A DNA stretch of 64,000 nt from assembly GCF_016808095.1 (NCBI RefSeq), contig NC_068974.1, forward strand, positions 21,064,825-21,128,824, read 5' to 3'. Numbering within the stretch: the stretch's first letter is position 1; each line of letters begins with the position of its first letter. Shown in pieces: positions 11,040 through 21,185 of the stretch. The DNA comes from Vigna angularis (Eukaryota; Streptophyta; Magnoliopsida; Fabales; Fabaceae). The notes under the pieces are model-generated. The model saw only the letters and a list, made by a program, of their open reading frames with translations. It did not search any database and was not told the DNA's origin. A program made the translations under genes and the position numbers.

Positions 11040-13757
11040 GAAGTGATGTTTTTGGGTGAAGGAGTTTTTGAGAACAAAGTTAGAAGATCATATATTGTAT
11101 GATTCACAAGAAGGGTTAAGTTAAAAGGTTAGAATACAATGAGCTTTGGGTAAGCATAGGGGTAGTAATAAGGTTTGGAAAGTATATGAGAAGGAGATGG
11201 AAGGTAGGAGAGAAGTGAGGCCGATCGGTAAGAGAAAGATGGAAGCAAACCGAACAATAGAAAACAGGGAGCGAGCCGGCCGAACGATGGACAAGTACGG
11301 GCGATCATGCCGAATGGTGGGAAGCAGCGAAGGACTTGAGCCGAACGGTTGAAGAATTACACCCTAGCTGTCACAACTGTTAGAACGGGGAAAACTAATT
11401 TCAGTAAAGGGAGATATATTTAGGGAGAATTTAGTAGAAGGCAAAATTTTCAAGGTGAAAGAATATGAGGTCTTTGAAGAAGAATAAAGTATTGTAAGAG
11501 TCTTCAGTTATGTGAATAGTTGGAAGAACATGGTCAAGTTTTCTCAGTAAATGGATGTTGAGAATGATATTTCAAGATTAGTAGTTTCAATAGAGTAAAG
11601 GTTTGACCATTGGCTGAGATGAAAGATTTCAAGTGTTGTAGGAAGGAGTTTATCAGGATGTCAATTAGGTAGAAAGTGTAAGGTTAGAGAATTAAGAGCA
11701 CGATGAATGAGGAATGGAGAAGAAATATCTTAGAACAGATGACAAACGGTGGGTAAAGTGTAAGTTGCTAAAGAGGGTATCAAGAATGATAAGAGAATCC
11801 AGGTTGATTAAGATGTTTAGGGTTATGAAGCGACATGTTGGGGTACAACCAGTTTTCTTCGAGCGTGGTTTTATGGTAATGTCAGTGATCGGCTGAGTTT
11901 GATCAAGAGAGATGTGGATGTTGAATATTGAGTTACAGAAGGCAGTAAGTTGGTAAGTTCAGAAAAAGTCAGAGGATTGATGTTGCAAGTTAAGGGTATT
12001 CAGAGGTTCAGAGGATTAAAGGTAAGGTTTGCGTACTTTGATGATTCTTGAGTTGAGAAAAGGGATTTAGGAAGAAGGTTGTAAGCTACGTTGACATTGA
12101 TGAGTACATGAAGAATTCTAAGTGATGGGGAGTTTGTAGAGTCGATATAAGAGCTCAGATTTTAGATTTATAGAAGTGATTTCTTGGCAAGGAAGGAAAG
12201 CGAGGGTGGTGCATCAAGTGTAGTTGAAGAGAAAGATGGTAGCAAGTGTTACAGAAATCCAGGATGTCTGATGAACGCAAGTGAAGAAGATGTGACGTTG
12301 TTCTTTCCTAGATTTGAGGTGTGATCACAAGAGAGGTTTAATTGTTTGAAATCGTATTGGGTGGTTATGGATTTCAAGAGAAGTATTGTGTTGGGAGAAA
12401 GAGAACCAATGGTCATGTGTGGAAGTGAATCAAGTTATGAAGGAGAAGACGAAAGGTTGTAAAAGTTTGAAGATGATAACAAGGATAAGTAGAGAAGAGA
12501 AGATAGATCGTTGTGGTGTAAGGGTTTTGGTTAGTGTTCCACAACAAGTATGAGATTTTTATACCCTGGAGAAGTGGAGTTTACCTTGGAGTGATGTCTA
12601 AAGCAGAACCGGTGTCAGTAATATCTTTATGGATGGTTTATGTTGAAGTTGTGTAGTACTAGAGGAAGGTGGAAGTTTGGTTAGAGCAATAGTGTTTTGG
12701 ACTCAGTGTGATTATAAGGGAAAGCTACAAGTTTGATGAATATCAGGAGAGGAGTAGAGAAACAATGGGAACAGTTTAGTATGAGTTTTGGTAGATTGAA
12801 TTGGCTTTTGGGAGTACGTATTCGTAGAATAGAAACAAGGTTGAGGGAATAAAATAACAAGGTTATTGCGGACGAGAAGAGTTATAAGGATTTTTACAAG
12901 ATCATAGCAGTTTGGAAAGAGGTCCTTGAGAGGGATCGTTTCGTGTTACAGTTGGCGTGGATAGAGTATCCGGTAAACAAAGGAGCAAGGAAGTATGGAA
13001 TCAGAGTAGCACTACGGATGATAGTGGATAGGTTCTTATCAGTAAGTGGTATGGGCAAAGCATTCTATTAATCATGGATTGGTGGTTTGTGAGGGATGAG
13101 TTTCTTTGAAAAAATATTGGTGTTGTTATATGAATATGAGTCGGGAGTGTTTGGTAGTCCTCAAGAGTTAGAAATGAGTTGGGTATGGAAGAATTAGGTA
13201 TCAGGCAGAAAAGATAAGTGAGTCTACGGTTTCAAGCTAAAAGGTATACTTTAAAAGTGAGGAAGTATTTATGGATTTGAAGAATGGGTCAGTGGACGAA
13301 GGAAATGATTTGAGCTATGGTTTTGAGTTGTAGTGACAATCTAGAGGTAAGAAAATGTTAACAGATAGTTTGAACAAAGAGAAGATTTAGGTTCTTGGTT
13401 TGATAAGGATTAAGTGTAAATTGGTTGAAGAATACGAAGATTTGGAGTCTTTAGTGAAGTTTATAAAGTGATTTCATTAGTATAGTTGAAGTACTATCAC
13501 TAGTGGGTTTCTCAAAATGGTTGAGAAAACGCAGTGTGGACAATCCTAGTTTGAGATGTATAATAAGTTGGCTGGATACTGATCAAGCTAGTGATCACAA
13601 GTTGAGGAGGTTGTAGATCTAAGTGTGATGGAGAGAAATGGGTCATGAAATGCATATGGTCCAGTCTGACAAGTTGAAGGAGCGAAGATGGAGTGTTCAC
13701 TTTGTTTTGAGAAGTTGCAACAGAGAAGAGTTTATTTTGGGTAATGAGATAGGATAG
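11040..13757 (+). mobile_element. Degraded internal region of an LTR retrotransposon (part 1)
   Basis: This 2.7-kb purine-rich block (many GAAG/GGAAG words on the + strand) has no long reading frame and no polymerase motif that I can read. It is joined, after removal of the two inserted elements at 13762-17558 and 17576-24971, to 24977-25465, which ends in a polypurine tract directly before an LTR. That is why I read it as the internal domain of one element. At 11218-11345 it carries CCGATCGGT, CCGAACAAT, CCGAACGAT and CCGAACGGT words related to the ACCGAACGGT motif found elsewhere in the window. No 5' LTR was found upstream. The element is either truncated or a large non-coding derivative. 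Confidence 0.5.
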
Positions 13758-13867
13758 TTGGTGTTAATACCCGATTTCGTCCGGATAGTTAAAAAATATC
13801 TAGAGTTAAGAAGAGGTAATAAAATAAAATAAACGGTCAAAGATAATTTTGATACGAAGTCTCAAAA

Positions 13868-14165
13868 AAAAATGATTTTGTTTCGTTTTCCTTTTTCTAT
13901 TATTTTTATCCTCTGTTTTTGCTTTGTTTCGTTTTCATTTATTTTCTCTCCTGTTTATATTTTATTTTTGATTTATTTTATTTTATTTTTATTTTTACTT
14001 CATTTTATTTTGTTTTATTTTATTTTGTTTTATTTTATCTTATTTCTTTGTTTTATCTTTATTTTATGTTATTCCACTTTATTTTCTCTTTTTTAGGTTT
14101 ACTTTTATGCATTTTACTTTTATATTTTTATTTTATTTTGTTGTTTCCCTTTTAATTTGTTTTTT
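13868..14165. repeat. T-rich low-complexity tract (TTTTATTTTA-like)
   Basis: Almost pure T with periodic A, C or G. It gives two overlapping Phe/Leu-rich frames that are composition artefacts. Confidence 0.85.
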
Positions 14166-16542
14166 TATTTTTAAATTCAAGAAAAGGTTACTTTTTTATA
14201 TAAAAATTTGCACTACAATGCTGACATAAAAAAAAAGTGAAACAAAAGGAAAAGGAAAAACTAAAATCCCAAAGTCAACTCTGTTCCCTCATCCTGAAGC
14301 CATCAGTTGCAGTGTTCGAGCATACAGAGAATGCTTAGAATATGTTTACACAGTGGCAGCGTGAAAAAGGTATTTGTTTTTCTTGCTGAAAATTCTTAAG
14401 TAGCAGCAGCAGACATACATGGAAGGGGAAAGAGTTTTGAACGAGCATCTGCCAACTACAAAGTGGAAACATGAAGAAAGAAAAGAGACAAAGAAGATCC
14501 CGCGCCAGAGGATATCCCAGAGTTCCCATGAAGCAGTACAAGAGGAAGGAGTGTGCTTTGGCTTTGAAAAGAGGGATTATCACATTGGAGACGGACCATC
14601 ACTGATCATCACCACTTAGAGAGCAAGAGACCTCAGACCAGAGAGAAAAGAGGAGAAACGACTGTTGTGTGAACCTGGCTGCCCAGTCAACTTCACTTTC
14701 CGATGCCTACAAGATCATTTTTCGTTACCAAAAGAGAAGTTCGGTCGAGGAGAGCAAAGGGAATTAAAACCCAAGAGGAAAGGCATCTTGAAGCTGCGAA
14801 GGTAAGTCTTCGTATACCTGAGCTCTTTGGTCATGCTCCTTGTAGATATGCTTTGCTTATGCGTGCTGAGAGATGAATGATCGATGTTCGATCAATGTAT
14901 ATGGTTGTGTTTGCTTGCCTTCCTCTGTTAATCAAAACTGCACCCAAAATGTAGATTCAGTGCCTGCAAATTTCATCTATTTTGCTAACAATAGAAAATA
15001 GGCATATACTCCCCAACATCAAAGCTTCAATACCCTTTAACATCCAGAAAACATGTAATAAAAAGAAAATAGAAGTAGCATAGGTGTTTTCATATAAGTT
15101 CTCATAAGAAAACAGAAAAGAAAAAATCAATCAAAGAGAGAATGATCCTGGGAGCAACATTCCCCGGGTCCGGTACTCACCCTTCACATATTACTACTGT
15201 GAGAACCATCAAGAACCACTGGGGCACAGACTAAACGGATTCTGAGTTTCTCTTCATATCTCCGTCTTCCTAAAGAACCTGAAAGATAAAACCACTGGCC
15301 ATTCGTTGAACGAATTAATCTTGCATTCCAATAACCATTGCCAAGGCCTCCCCACCTATCATTTTTCTCGGCGACCACTGCTTCTTCTCCAAATACGCTC
15401 ACGCTACTGGACCAGCTCTGAGTCCTCCGTTTACAGAACAACTTGCTCACAGAAACCATCCCTGCATCAACGGCAGTAGACCTCGTCGGTGTCAGAGAGA
15501 ACGCGTCCCGGGAGCGGCGACGTTAGCTCGGCGGACGGTTGTCGCCACGCGGAAAGAGAAGGAGCTTCGCGTCGTGGCCGTCTTGATCCTGGTGACAAGC
15601 AGCGGCGTGTGCAACGTCCTGGGCCGTGATCCATGGCGGTCGGTTCGGAGAAGGAGGCGTGAGTGCATCGGCAGCGGTTGGTCTCGTCGGAATCAATGAG
15701 AACTCATCCTAGGGAGTGTGTTCTTTTTCGCTCACGAGAAGAGAAATAGAGGGCGGTGACTGTGTTGGTCGTCGGTGGTTTCGGGCGCACCTGCTGTTGC
15801 CGGCGATTTCGAAACTGGTGGAAGGCGGTGGCGTGGTGGCCAGTTCTGGCTGAGGCGGCAGCGAACCTCCGAGAGGGGAAAGAGATCTTGGGTCTCTGGA
15901 GAACTGAGTATGAGTGTTGGGAATGAAGGGGGAGATGCTAAACCCCTAGGGATTTCTGGACAAAAATTCGGCCAAACCCTAAAACAAAAGAAAGAGATAT
16001 ATTTTTCCTTGTACCCCCTGCTTTCCTTTTCACACTCCTTTCCGCTTGAGCTTAGGCCCAGTCCGTTATTAGAAAGAAAAATGGTTTAGACACCCCCGTT
16101 TTCACTTGTATACTCCCATTCCGTTTGGGCTTAAGCCCACTCTATTTCTACAAACAAAAATAAAAAAGGAATTGGACCTGGGCACACATTTCGGGATGCA
16201 CCCCCATTTTCATCTTTACACCTTGGCAGATACAAAGTTGGAGAAAAAGGATTTTGACCCAAACTAAAGAGCCTCAATTTTACTCCGCACCTCTAGTTTT
16301 TATCTCTGCACTCCTATTCTTATTGGGATGTTCTCTTGCTTTTATTTTATTTTTATGCTTTTATCATTTGTTTGACTATTAGATTTTATTATATGTAACC
16401 CCTTGTATGATAACTCCTCACCCCTTTGTTTTATTTATATCTATTGCACTTGTTTGTTTTGTTTTACATAAAAATTACAAAAATAAGAAAAAAAGATAAA
16501 ATATTAAAATTACAAATATTTTAAATTAAAAAGAAATATTTT

Positions 16543-16980
16543 AAAGGTCAAGCACATGTGTGATCGCTCGCATCATCCTTGTGCTAAAAACCTTTTCTCT
16601 TTCTTTTATAAAAAAAATACAAAAATATATTTTGAAGGTAAAGCACATGTGTGATCGCTCGCATCGTCCTTGTGCTAAAAACCTTTTCTCTTTCTTTTAT
16701 AAAAAATACAAAAATATATTTTAAAGGTCAAGCACATGTGTGATCGCTCGCATCGTCCTTGTGCTAAAAACCATTTCTCTTTCTTTTATAAAAAAATACA
16801 AAAATATATTTTAAAGGTCAAGCACATGTGTGATCGCTCGCATCGTCCTTGTGCTAAAAACCTTTTCTCTTTCTTTTATAAAAAAATACAAAAATATATT
16901 TTAAAGGTTTAGGCACATGTGTGATCGTTCGCATCGTCCTTGTGCTAAAAAACCTTTTCTCCTTCTCACATAAAAATACC
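16543..16980 (+). repeat. 90-bp tandem repeat, five copies
   Basis: The anchor AGCACATGTGTGATCGCTCG (or a close variant) starts at about 16551, 16642, 16731, 16821 and 16912, giving spacings of 91, 89, 90 and 91 bp. Each unit continues with CATCGTCCTTGTGCTAAAAA, a CTTTTCTCTTTCTTTTATAA part and an A/T-rich spacer with AAAATATATTTT. The last unit is the most diverged (GGTTTAGGCAC, GTTCGC). The array lies inside the Ogre/Tat-type LTR. Confidence 0.95.
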
Positions 16981-17029
16981 AAAATATAAAACATTCACAT
17001 CTTCAAACAACAATCAACCTTTCGGCCAG

Positions 17030-17250
17030 AACTACGTGATCCTTGATTCTCCATCAAAAGTGGAGATACGTAGGAGCAAGGCTAGTCCTTGTCAGGTTCA
17101 CTTCCCCAAAAATCCAAATTTATCCATAATCAATTTCTCAAACAATTCCTCAAACAAAATTTTCAAGCAGTTTCTGAAAGAACTACGTAACCCTGATTTC
17201 TCGTTCTGAATGAGAATACGTAGGAGGAAGGTCAATCCTTGTCAGGCCCA
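17030..17250 (+). repeat. Two-copy AACTACGT/TACGTAGGAG block
   Basis: Two copies about 155 bp apart (about 17028-17098 and 17179-17254) share AACTACGT, a CTGATT/CTTGATT part, a TACGTAGGAG part and TCCTTGTCAGG. Such repeats are common near the 3' end of legume Ogre/Tat LTRs (family knowledge), which supports the LTR call. Confidence 0.7.
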
Positions 17251-17570
17251 AAAAACAAAAAAATATATTTTGTTTCTTTAGAGTTTTATTTTAGGGGACA
17301 GTTAAATATTTTGAAAACCACATCATATTCGCGTATTTAGTTAAAGGTACTGCCTTAAGACAAGCGTTGTAGGGTGCTAATACCTTCCCTACACGTAATC
17401 GACTCCCGAACCTAGAATATGGTTCTTGTAGACCATGCCTTATCATTTTATGGTTCTTCCGTAGTTTTCCAGAATAAACTATGGTGGCGACTCCAAATCT
17501 CTTTTTCAACCCGTTTCTTTTTTTGGATCGTCGTCCCGTCGCGATTCCGGTTGCGATAGTTTGAAACTAT

Positions 17571-17575
17571 GCTAC
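17571..17575 (+). other. Target-site duplication (left) GCTAC
   Basis: The same 5-mer follows the 3' LTR at 24972-24976. It sits 12 bp after the end of the Ogre/Tat LTR, so the second element landed almost at the border of the first. Confidence 0.95.
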
Positions 17576-18855
17576 TGATAACAGTTGAAAAACTGTTATT
17601 TTCATGCTTAAAATTGATACTAAAAGCAACCTTTATACTTAGAAACTAGCTTGAAATCATGCTTTTATTCATATTTTCAGAAATAAGAGAGCTGGACAGG
17701 TTTATGCTTGATTTCAGTGTTTTTGTGCAGGTTTTTAAGGTGAATTTGGTGAAAGAAGTGAAGAAGGAGAGAAAGGGAATCAGAAAAGACATCAAAAAGT
17801 GCCAAAGGAGGAGCCGCAATTACCGCTCAGTGGCAGTTTACCGCTGAGCGGCACTCAGGAGTTCACGGGGGATCCGTTGAGGGGCAAAATGGCCGCTGAG
17901 GGGAAGAACCGAGCTCGCGCACTTACCGCTGAGCGGCACTTTTATGGGCTTGGGCCTAATTTTTCTATAATTTACGAATATTATATAAGCTTTAGGGTTT
18001 CCTAGGGTTTGGATCTTTGGCTGGGACAAAGCAAACACTCTTTCTTCCACCCCTTTGAAGGAGGATCTTGGATGCTCAGGCTACCTCTTCACCTTTTTAG
18101 GGTTTTATTTTTCATTCTTTCATTATTGTTCATCTAGGTTCACCATGAATATGGTGAACTAAACCTTGTATGTTTGTTGGGGAATCAATGTAATCTTTTG
18201 AAGCTCTCATATATGGAATTTGTGCTTGCATCTTAATCTAAGACTTATGCTTTCTTTCATCATTAGTTAGGGTTTTTCCTCTTTGCTCAAGGCTTGCTTT
18301 GTTTAACTCATTCAATGCATGATTATTGATTTTGTCGATACGGGAACGTACGGGGAAGTCTAGATCTGGGGAATTACTCCCAATAGTATATTGGTTGTCG
18401 TTAAGCTCCTGTGCTAAAAGAACTAATTATTAGGAATGCTAGGAATTGTATGAACTCGTAATTGGGGATAGACCTTCTTAACAAGGTAATTTAGAGAGTG
18501 GCATTAACAATGATGACTTGAATGTTGAATTCCTAAAATATGAGAGTGGATAAGATGAAATTGACCCCCAACAACATACTCATCCATATATTCCATTGAA
18601 AGTATTTGTATTTTGTTTTAGCCATTGATCACCCTCATGCATACATGTTTATTTTCGTCTTTTGCATATAAAATCCAATTATTTTGTTCTTAAGTCTTAG
18701 CTAATCAACAAATCACAACTAAACTAGGCCGTGAGTCCTTTGGGAGAACGATACTTGGTCTTACCAAGTTTATTACTTGAAACGATTCGGTCATACTTGT
18801 CGATTGTAAAACAAGTTTGTGACATCATATTTTGGTGATCATAAATTTGTCATCA
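17576..18855 (+). repeat. 5' LTR (1280 bp)
   Basis: It begins TGATAACAGTTG and ends TTTGTCATCA. It carries several GC-rich palindromes of the type CCGCTGAGCGG (17841-17851, 17926-17936) and near copies (17823, 17893). A plausible TATA box is ATATTATATAAGC at about 17978, followed by a TAGGGTTT region, which would place the transcript start about 30 bp later. Confidence 0.95.
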
Positions 18856-18861
18856 AGTTTT

Positions 18862-18879
18862 TGGCGCCGTTGCCGGGGA
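18862..18879 (+). other. Primer binding site, complementary to tRNA-Asp
   Basis: TGGCGCCGTTGCCGGGGA begins 6 nt after the 5' LTR. It is the complement of the 3' end of plant tRNA-Asp (ends ...CCCCGGCAACGGCGCCA, from general knowledge). This primer type is usual in Athila and Tat elements. Confidence 0.93.
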
Positions 18880-19137
18880 CTCGTGGTTTAACTGGTTAAT
18901 TTGTGTGATTATTAATTATCTTTGACTTGAATTTTAAATTTCTGTTTTTATTTTTTGTCTTTATTTTTCGGTTTTTATTTTATTTTATTTTATATTATTC
19001 TCTGAATCTTATATCTTCTCTTATATCTTTTTGTGCTAACAAATATTTTCTAGAGTTTTGTGCCTAATGTTTGCAGGATGCAATTTGAATAAGAATTTAA
19101 TAGGCACTCAATTCTACTAAGGTAATTTCAACCACTG

Positions 19138-19482
19138 GTGGGATCTCACTCAGGCATGGATAATGATCAATTTTGGCAAGCTGTCAAACAATTTAAGAAT
19201 CGACCACCACAACAATGGCAGCAAAAACCCTCTCTATCGGGAAAAAGGAGAACGTTGGAGGAGGCAGTTCAACAGTACATACAGATACCTGATTGTCATC
19301 ACAAAACCACTCAAGCTGCCGAAGAATTTGATAGGTCGCCACCACAACAATGGCAGCAACAACCCTCTCTATCAGTAAATTTGGATGACACCCTTCAGCG
19401 ATTTTTGAAAAATTCTGACGCTACTCAGAAAAGCAATGAAGAATCATGTAAAAGGATGGAGATGCACCTTCCTTTACATTAG
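19138..19482 (+). pseudogene. gag-derived fragment
   Basis: An open frame of about 114 codons whose C-terminal half (LDDTLQRFLKNSDATQKSNE) resembles the region after the gag core in Athila elements, where a FMQ/FIK..DA..KSNEAS..NLE pattern precedes the zinc knuckle. It also has two copies of PPQQWQQ-PSLS (about residues 22-33 and 63-74), an internal duplication. It ends at a TAG at 19480-19482, before any zinc knuckle. The first hairpin of the family described below starts 18 nt after this stop. It is too short to be a functional capsid protein. Confidence 0.6.
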
Positions 19483-20068
19483 TCAGAGATTGAATGAGGA
19501 GGTTAATACTGAAGTTAACCTTAAGGAAGAAGGGCAAGCCATTGTCACTCAAAGTGAAAAGATTCTTGATGAGAAAAAAATAGGGGGAGATGAGGAAAAG
19601 ACAGAGAGAAAAGAAAAAGAAGAGTTGAGTGAGAAAAATAAAGATGAAGAAAAAGAGAAAGAAGTGGTTGAGAGAGAAGAGAGAAAGAAATTGTGTGTGA
19701 AAATAAAGAAGTTGAGGAGAAAAAGAGAAGGGAAGAAAAAAATAAAAGAAAAGAAAAAGAGAAAATTTGGGGAGAGGAAGCGTAAGAAAAAGAAGATGAG
19801 AGGAAAGAAGAAGGAATCATATGAAAAATCCCATCCTCATCTAAAGAAGAATCATAGGAAGGAAAAGAAATTTAAGTGCTTTATGGAAATTTTCAAGAAA
19901 TTGGAGATTAAAGTTCCTATGATTGAGACATTGCAACAGGTTCCTGGTTTGATCAAATTTCTGAAGAAGTTCAGTAGGAAGAAGAAAAAGAAGAAGGAAC
20001 TTGAGCTTTACTGGGTCAAGCTAATGACGTTAAAAGAGCGCTTGTTGGGAGGCAACCTAGTGATTTAA
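19436..20068 (+). CDS. Lys/Glu-rich open frame, doubtful
   Basis: A frame of about 210 codons overlaps the end of the gag fragment. It is dominated by K and E (runs of EEKEKE, KKKKKK), so it is open partly because the + strand is A/G-rich. The last 50 residues (FKCFMEIFKKLEIKVPMIE) resemble the Athila segment just after gag, near the protease-linker region, with FxxxFKKLxINIPxxExLxxxP as the usual pattern. I infer that it covers the gag-pol junction left after deletion of pol. It may not be translated. Confidence 0.4.
   Translation: MKNHVKGWRCTFLYISQRLNEEVNTEVNLKEEGQAIVTQSEKILDEKKIGGDEEKTERKEKEELSEKNKDEEKEKEVVEREERKKLCVKIKKLRRKREGKKKIKEKKKRKFGERKRKKKKMRGKKKESYEKSHPHLKKNHRKEKKFKCFMEIFKKLEIKVPMIETLQQVPGLIKFLKKFSRKKKKKKELELYWVKLMTLKERLLGGNLVI
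19500..19521 (+). ncRNA. Hairpin 1 of the TACTGAWG-loop family
   Basis: Stem AGGTTAA (19500-19506), loop TACTGAAG (19507-19514), stem TTAACCT (19515-19521): seven perfect pairs. Same loop as at 20137-20276 and 22424-22449, but an unrelated stem sequence. Confidence 0.6.
20013..20067 (+). repeat. Conserved post-pol block, copy 1 (GGGAGGCAACC)
   Basis: It runs from GTCAAGCTAATGACGTTAAA through AGCGCTTGTTGGGAGGCAAC. This block is a well-known constant of Athila-type elements at the end of pol and before the env-position ORF. A second copy is at 20288-20342. The two flank the hairpin array. Confidence 0.75.
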
Positions 20069-20130
20069 AAACTTTTGATTTTATTTTTGTAATTTTTAAT
20101 TTGTTGAACATTATTGTGTAAATATTTTGC

Positions 20131-20282
20131 TGGACATAGCATCTACTGAAGGATGCTAGTTGGATATAGCATCTACTGAAGGATGCTAGTTGGATATAGC
20201 ATCTACTGAAGGATGCTAAGTTGTAACACCTACTGATGGGTGTTGGTGAGAAAATTTTGCACCTACTGATGGGTGTTGGTGG
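20131..20282 (+). ncRNA. Tandem array of five hairpins with a common 8-nt loop
   Basis: Three 30-bp units (20131, 20161, 20191) each fold as TAGCATC-TACTGAAG-GATGCTA (7 pairs). Unit 4 (20225-20244) folds as AACACC-TACTGATG-GGTGTT (6 pairs). Unit 5 (20259-20276) folds as GCACC-TACTGATG-GGTGT (4 pairs plus a G-U). Loop and spacing are kept while stem bases change on both sides. The array lies between the two copies of the post-pol block. Function unknown. Confidence 0.75.
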
Positions 20283-20287
20283 ATTTT

Positions 20288-20342
20288 GGGTCAGGCTCGT
20301 GACGTTAAACAAGCGCTACCTGGGAGGCAACCCAGTTGATTG
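20288..20342 (+). repeat. Conserved post-pol block, copy 2
   Basis: GTCAGGCTCGTGACGTTAAA, then AAGCGCTACCTGGGAGGCAA and CCCAGTTGATT. It is about 80% identical to copy 1 at 20013-20067. In related elements it marks the boundary before the env-position ORF. Confidence 0.75.
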
Positions 20343-20772
20343 AATATTTTTGTTTGTTTCATTTTAGTTGCATAATAGGGTTTGCATAAGTATTTTAAGC
20401 ATAGAATTGCAGGGAACCAGTGAGGGGCATGCCTAGGAGGCACGTAGGTTAAGAAAAGAAGGAGAAGAGCACTTCACGAAAGTGCCGCTGAGCGGTACTC
20501 TCGTAGATGGGCTTTAGTTTCCCCTTAGCGGAACCCGAGCCCATGAGGGTATTTTTAAACCCTAAGCTGCGTGATTGTTCATTCTTTCAGGCTCTTCTCT
20601 GCACAAGCACTCCCACATACCTTCTCCAAGGTTTTCCACATCTTTTCACTCTTCCCTCTTAAGAAAACTTCTCTTCCACTCACTTTTTCACTAGTGTGCC
20701 ATCAAAGTTTGGGGTTGGAAGAGAGCATTTTAGCTTGGAAACATTCTCATTGCATCTAGTATCTCCACCCAA

Positions 20773-21183
20773 GTAAGTAAAATACATTTTGTTCATTCTA
20801 GGGTTCTTGATTTTGAATGTGATGGTTAAAGCATGATTATTTAGGGGTTTTGATTTCTATGCATGATTTGATGATATATTTGATGTTTGAACCGATTAAA
20901 CTGCATGATTATGAACTGGAAAAATGAAAATTGCATTTGGGTGGAGTTAGGACAGCTTTAAAAGAAGTTTTTCAAAATTATGCAGAGTTACCGCTCAGGG
21001 GTAAACTGTCGCTGAGCGGCACTCTGCCAGACTTGGTTTTTTGTGATCTGGAATGTGGCACTGGTGGCGCTGAGGGGAAATTCTGGCCCTCAGCGGTGGT
21101 TTAGCTTCGAAAGGAGTTGTGTTCTGTGTTTTACTAATGATTAACATCATGTTCTGTGGTTTTGTATTTGTGTTTGAATGTAG
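20773..21183 (+). other. Possible leader intron of the env-position transcript
   Basis: GTAAGT at 20773-20778 is a full consensus donor, and TTTGAATGTAG ending at 21183 is a good acceptor, two bases before the ORF start at 21186. Removal would bring the ORF close to the region at 20560-20770, which looks like a normal plant leader (pyrimidine-rich). Inferred from consensus only. Confidence 0.45.
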
Positions 21184-21185
21184 GA

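Larger units (their letters stand above)
13762..17558 (+). mobile_element. Solo LTR, Ogre/Tat-type Ty3/gypsy
   Basis: The 3.8-kb segment starts TGTTAATACCCGATTTCGTC and ends with a GTGGCGACTCC...CGTCGTCCCGTCGCG...GTTGCGATA stretch typical of Ogre/Tat LTR ends in legumes (final CA mutated to TA). The flanking 5-mers GTTGG (13757-13761) and GTTTG (17559-17563) match at 4 of 5 positions. Inside are a T-rich TTTTATTTTA tract, a CG-rich part (about 15470-15900), a 90-bp tandem repeat and two copies of an AACTACGT...TACGTAGGAG...CCTTGTCAGG block. Open frames inside it (such as 91 codons on the minus strand at 15184-15459) have no recognisable product. Confidence 0.75.

Noticed and set aside
13872..14155. 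Two overlapping Phe/Leu-rich open frames that look like membrane proteins
   Set aside because: They are translations of a TTTTATTTTA simple-sequence tract.
15184..15459. Minus-strand 91-codon frame
   Set aside because: Lies inside the Ogre/Tat-type LTR, no domain recognised.
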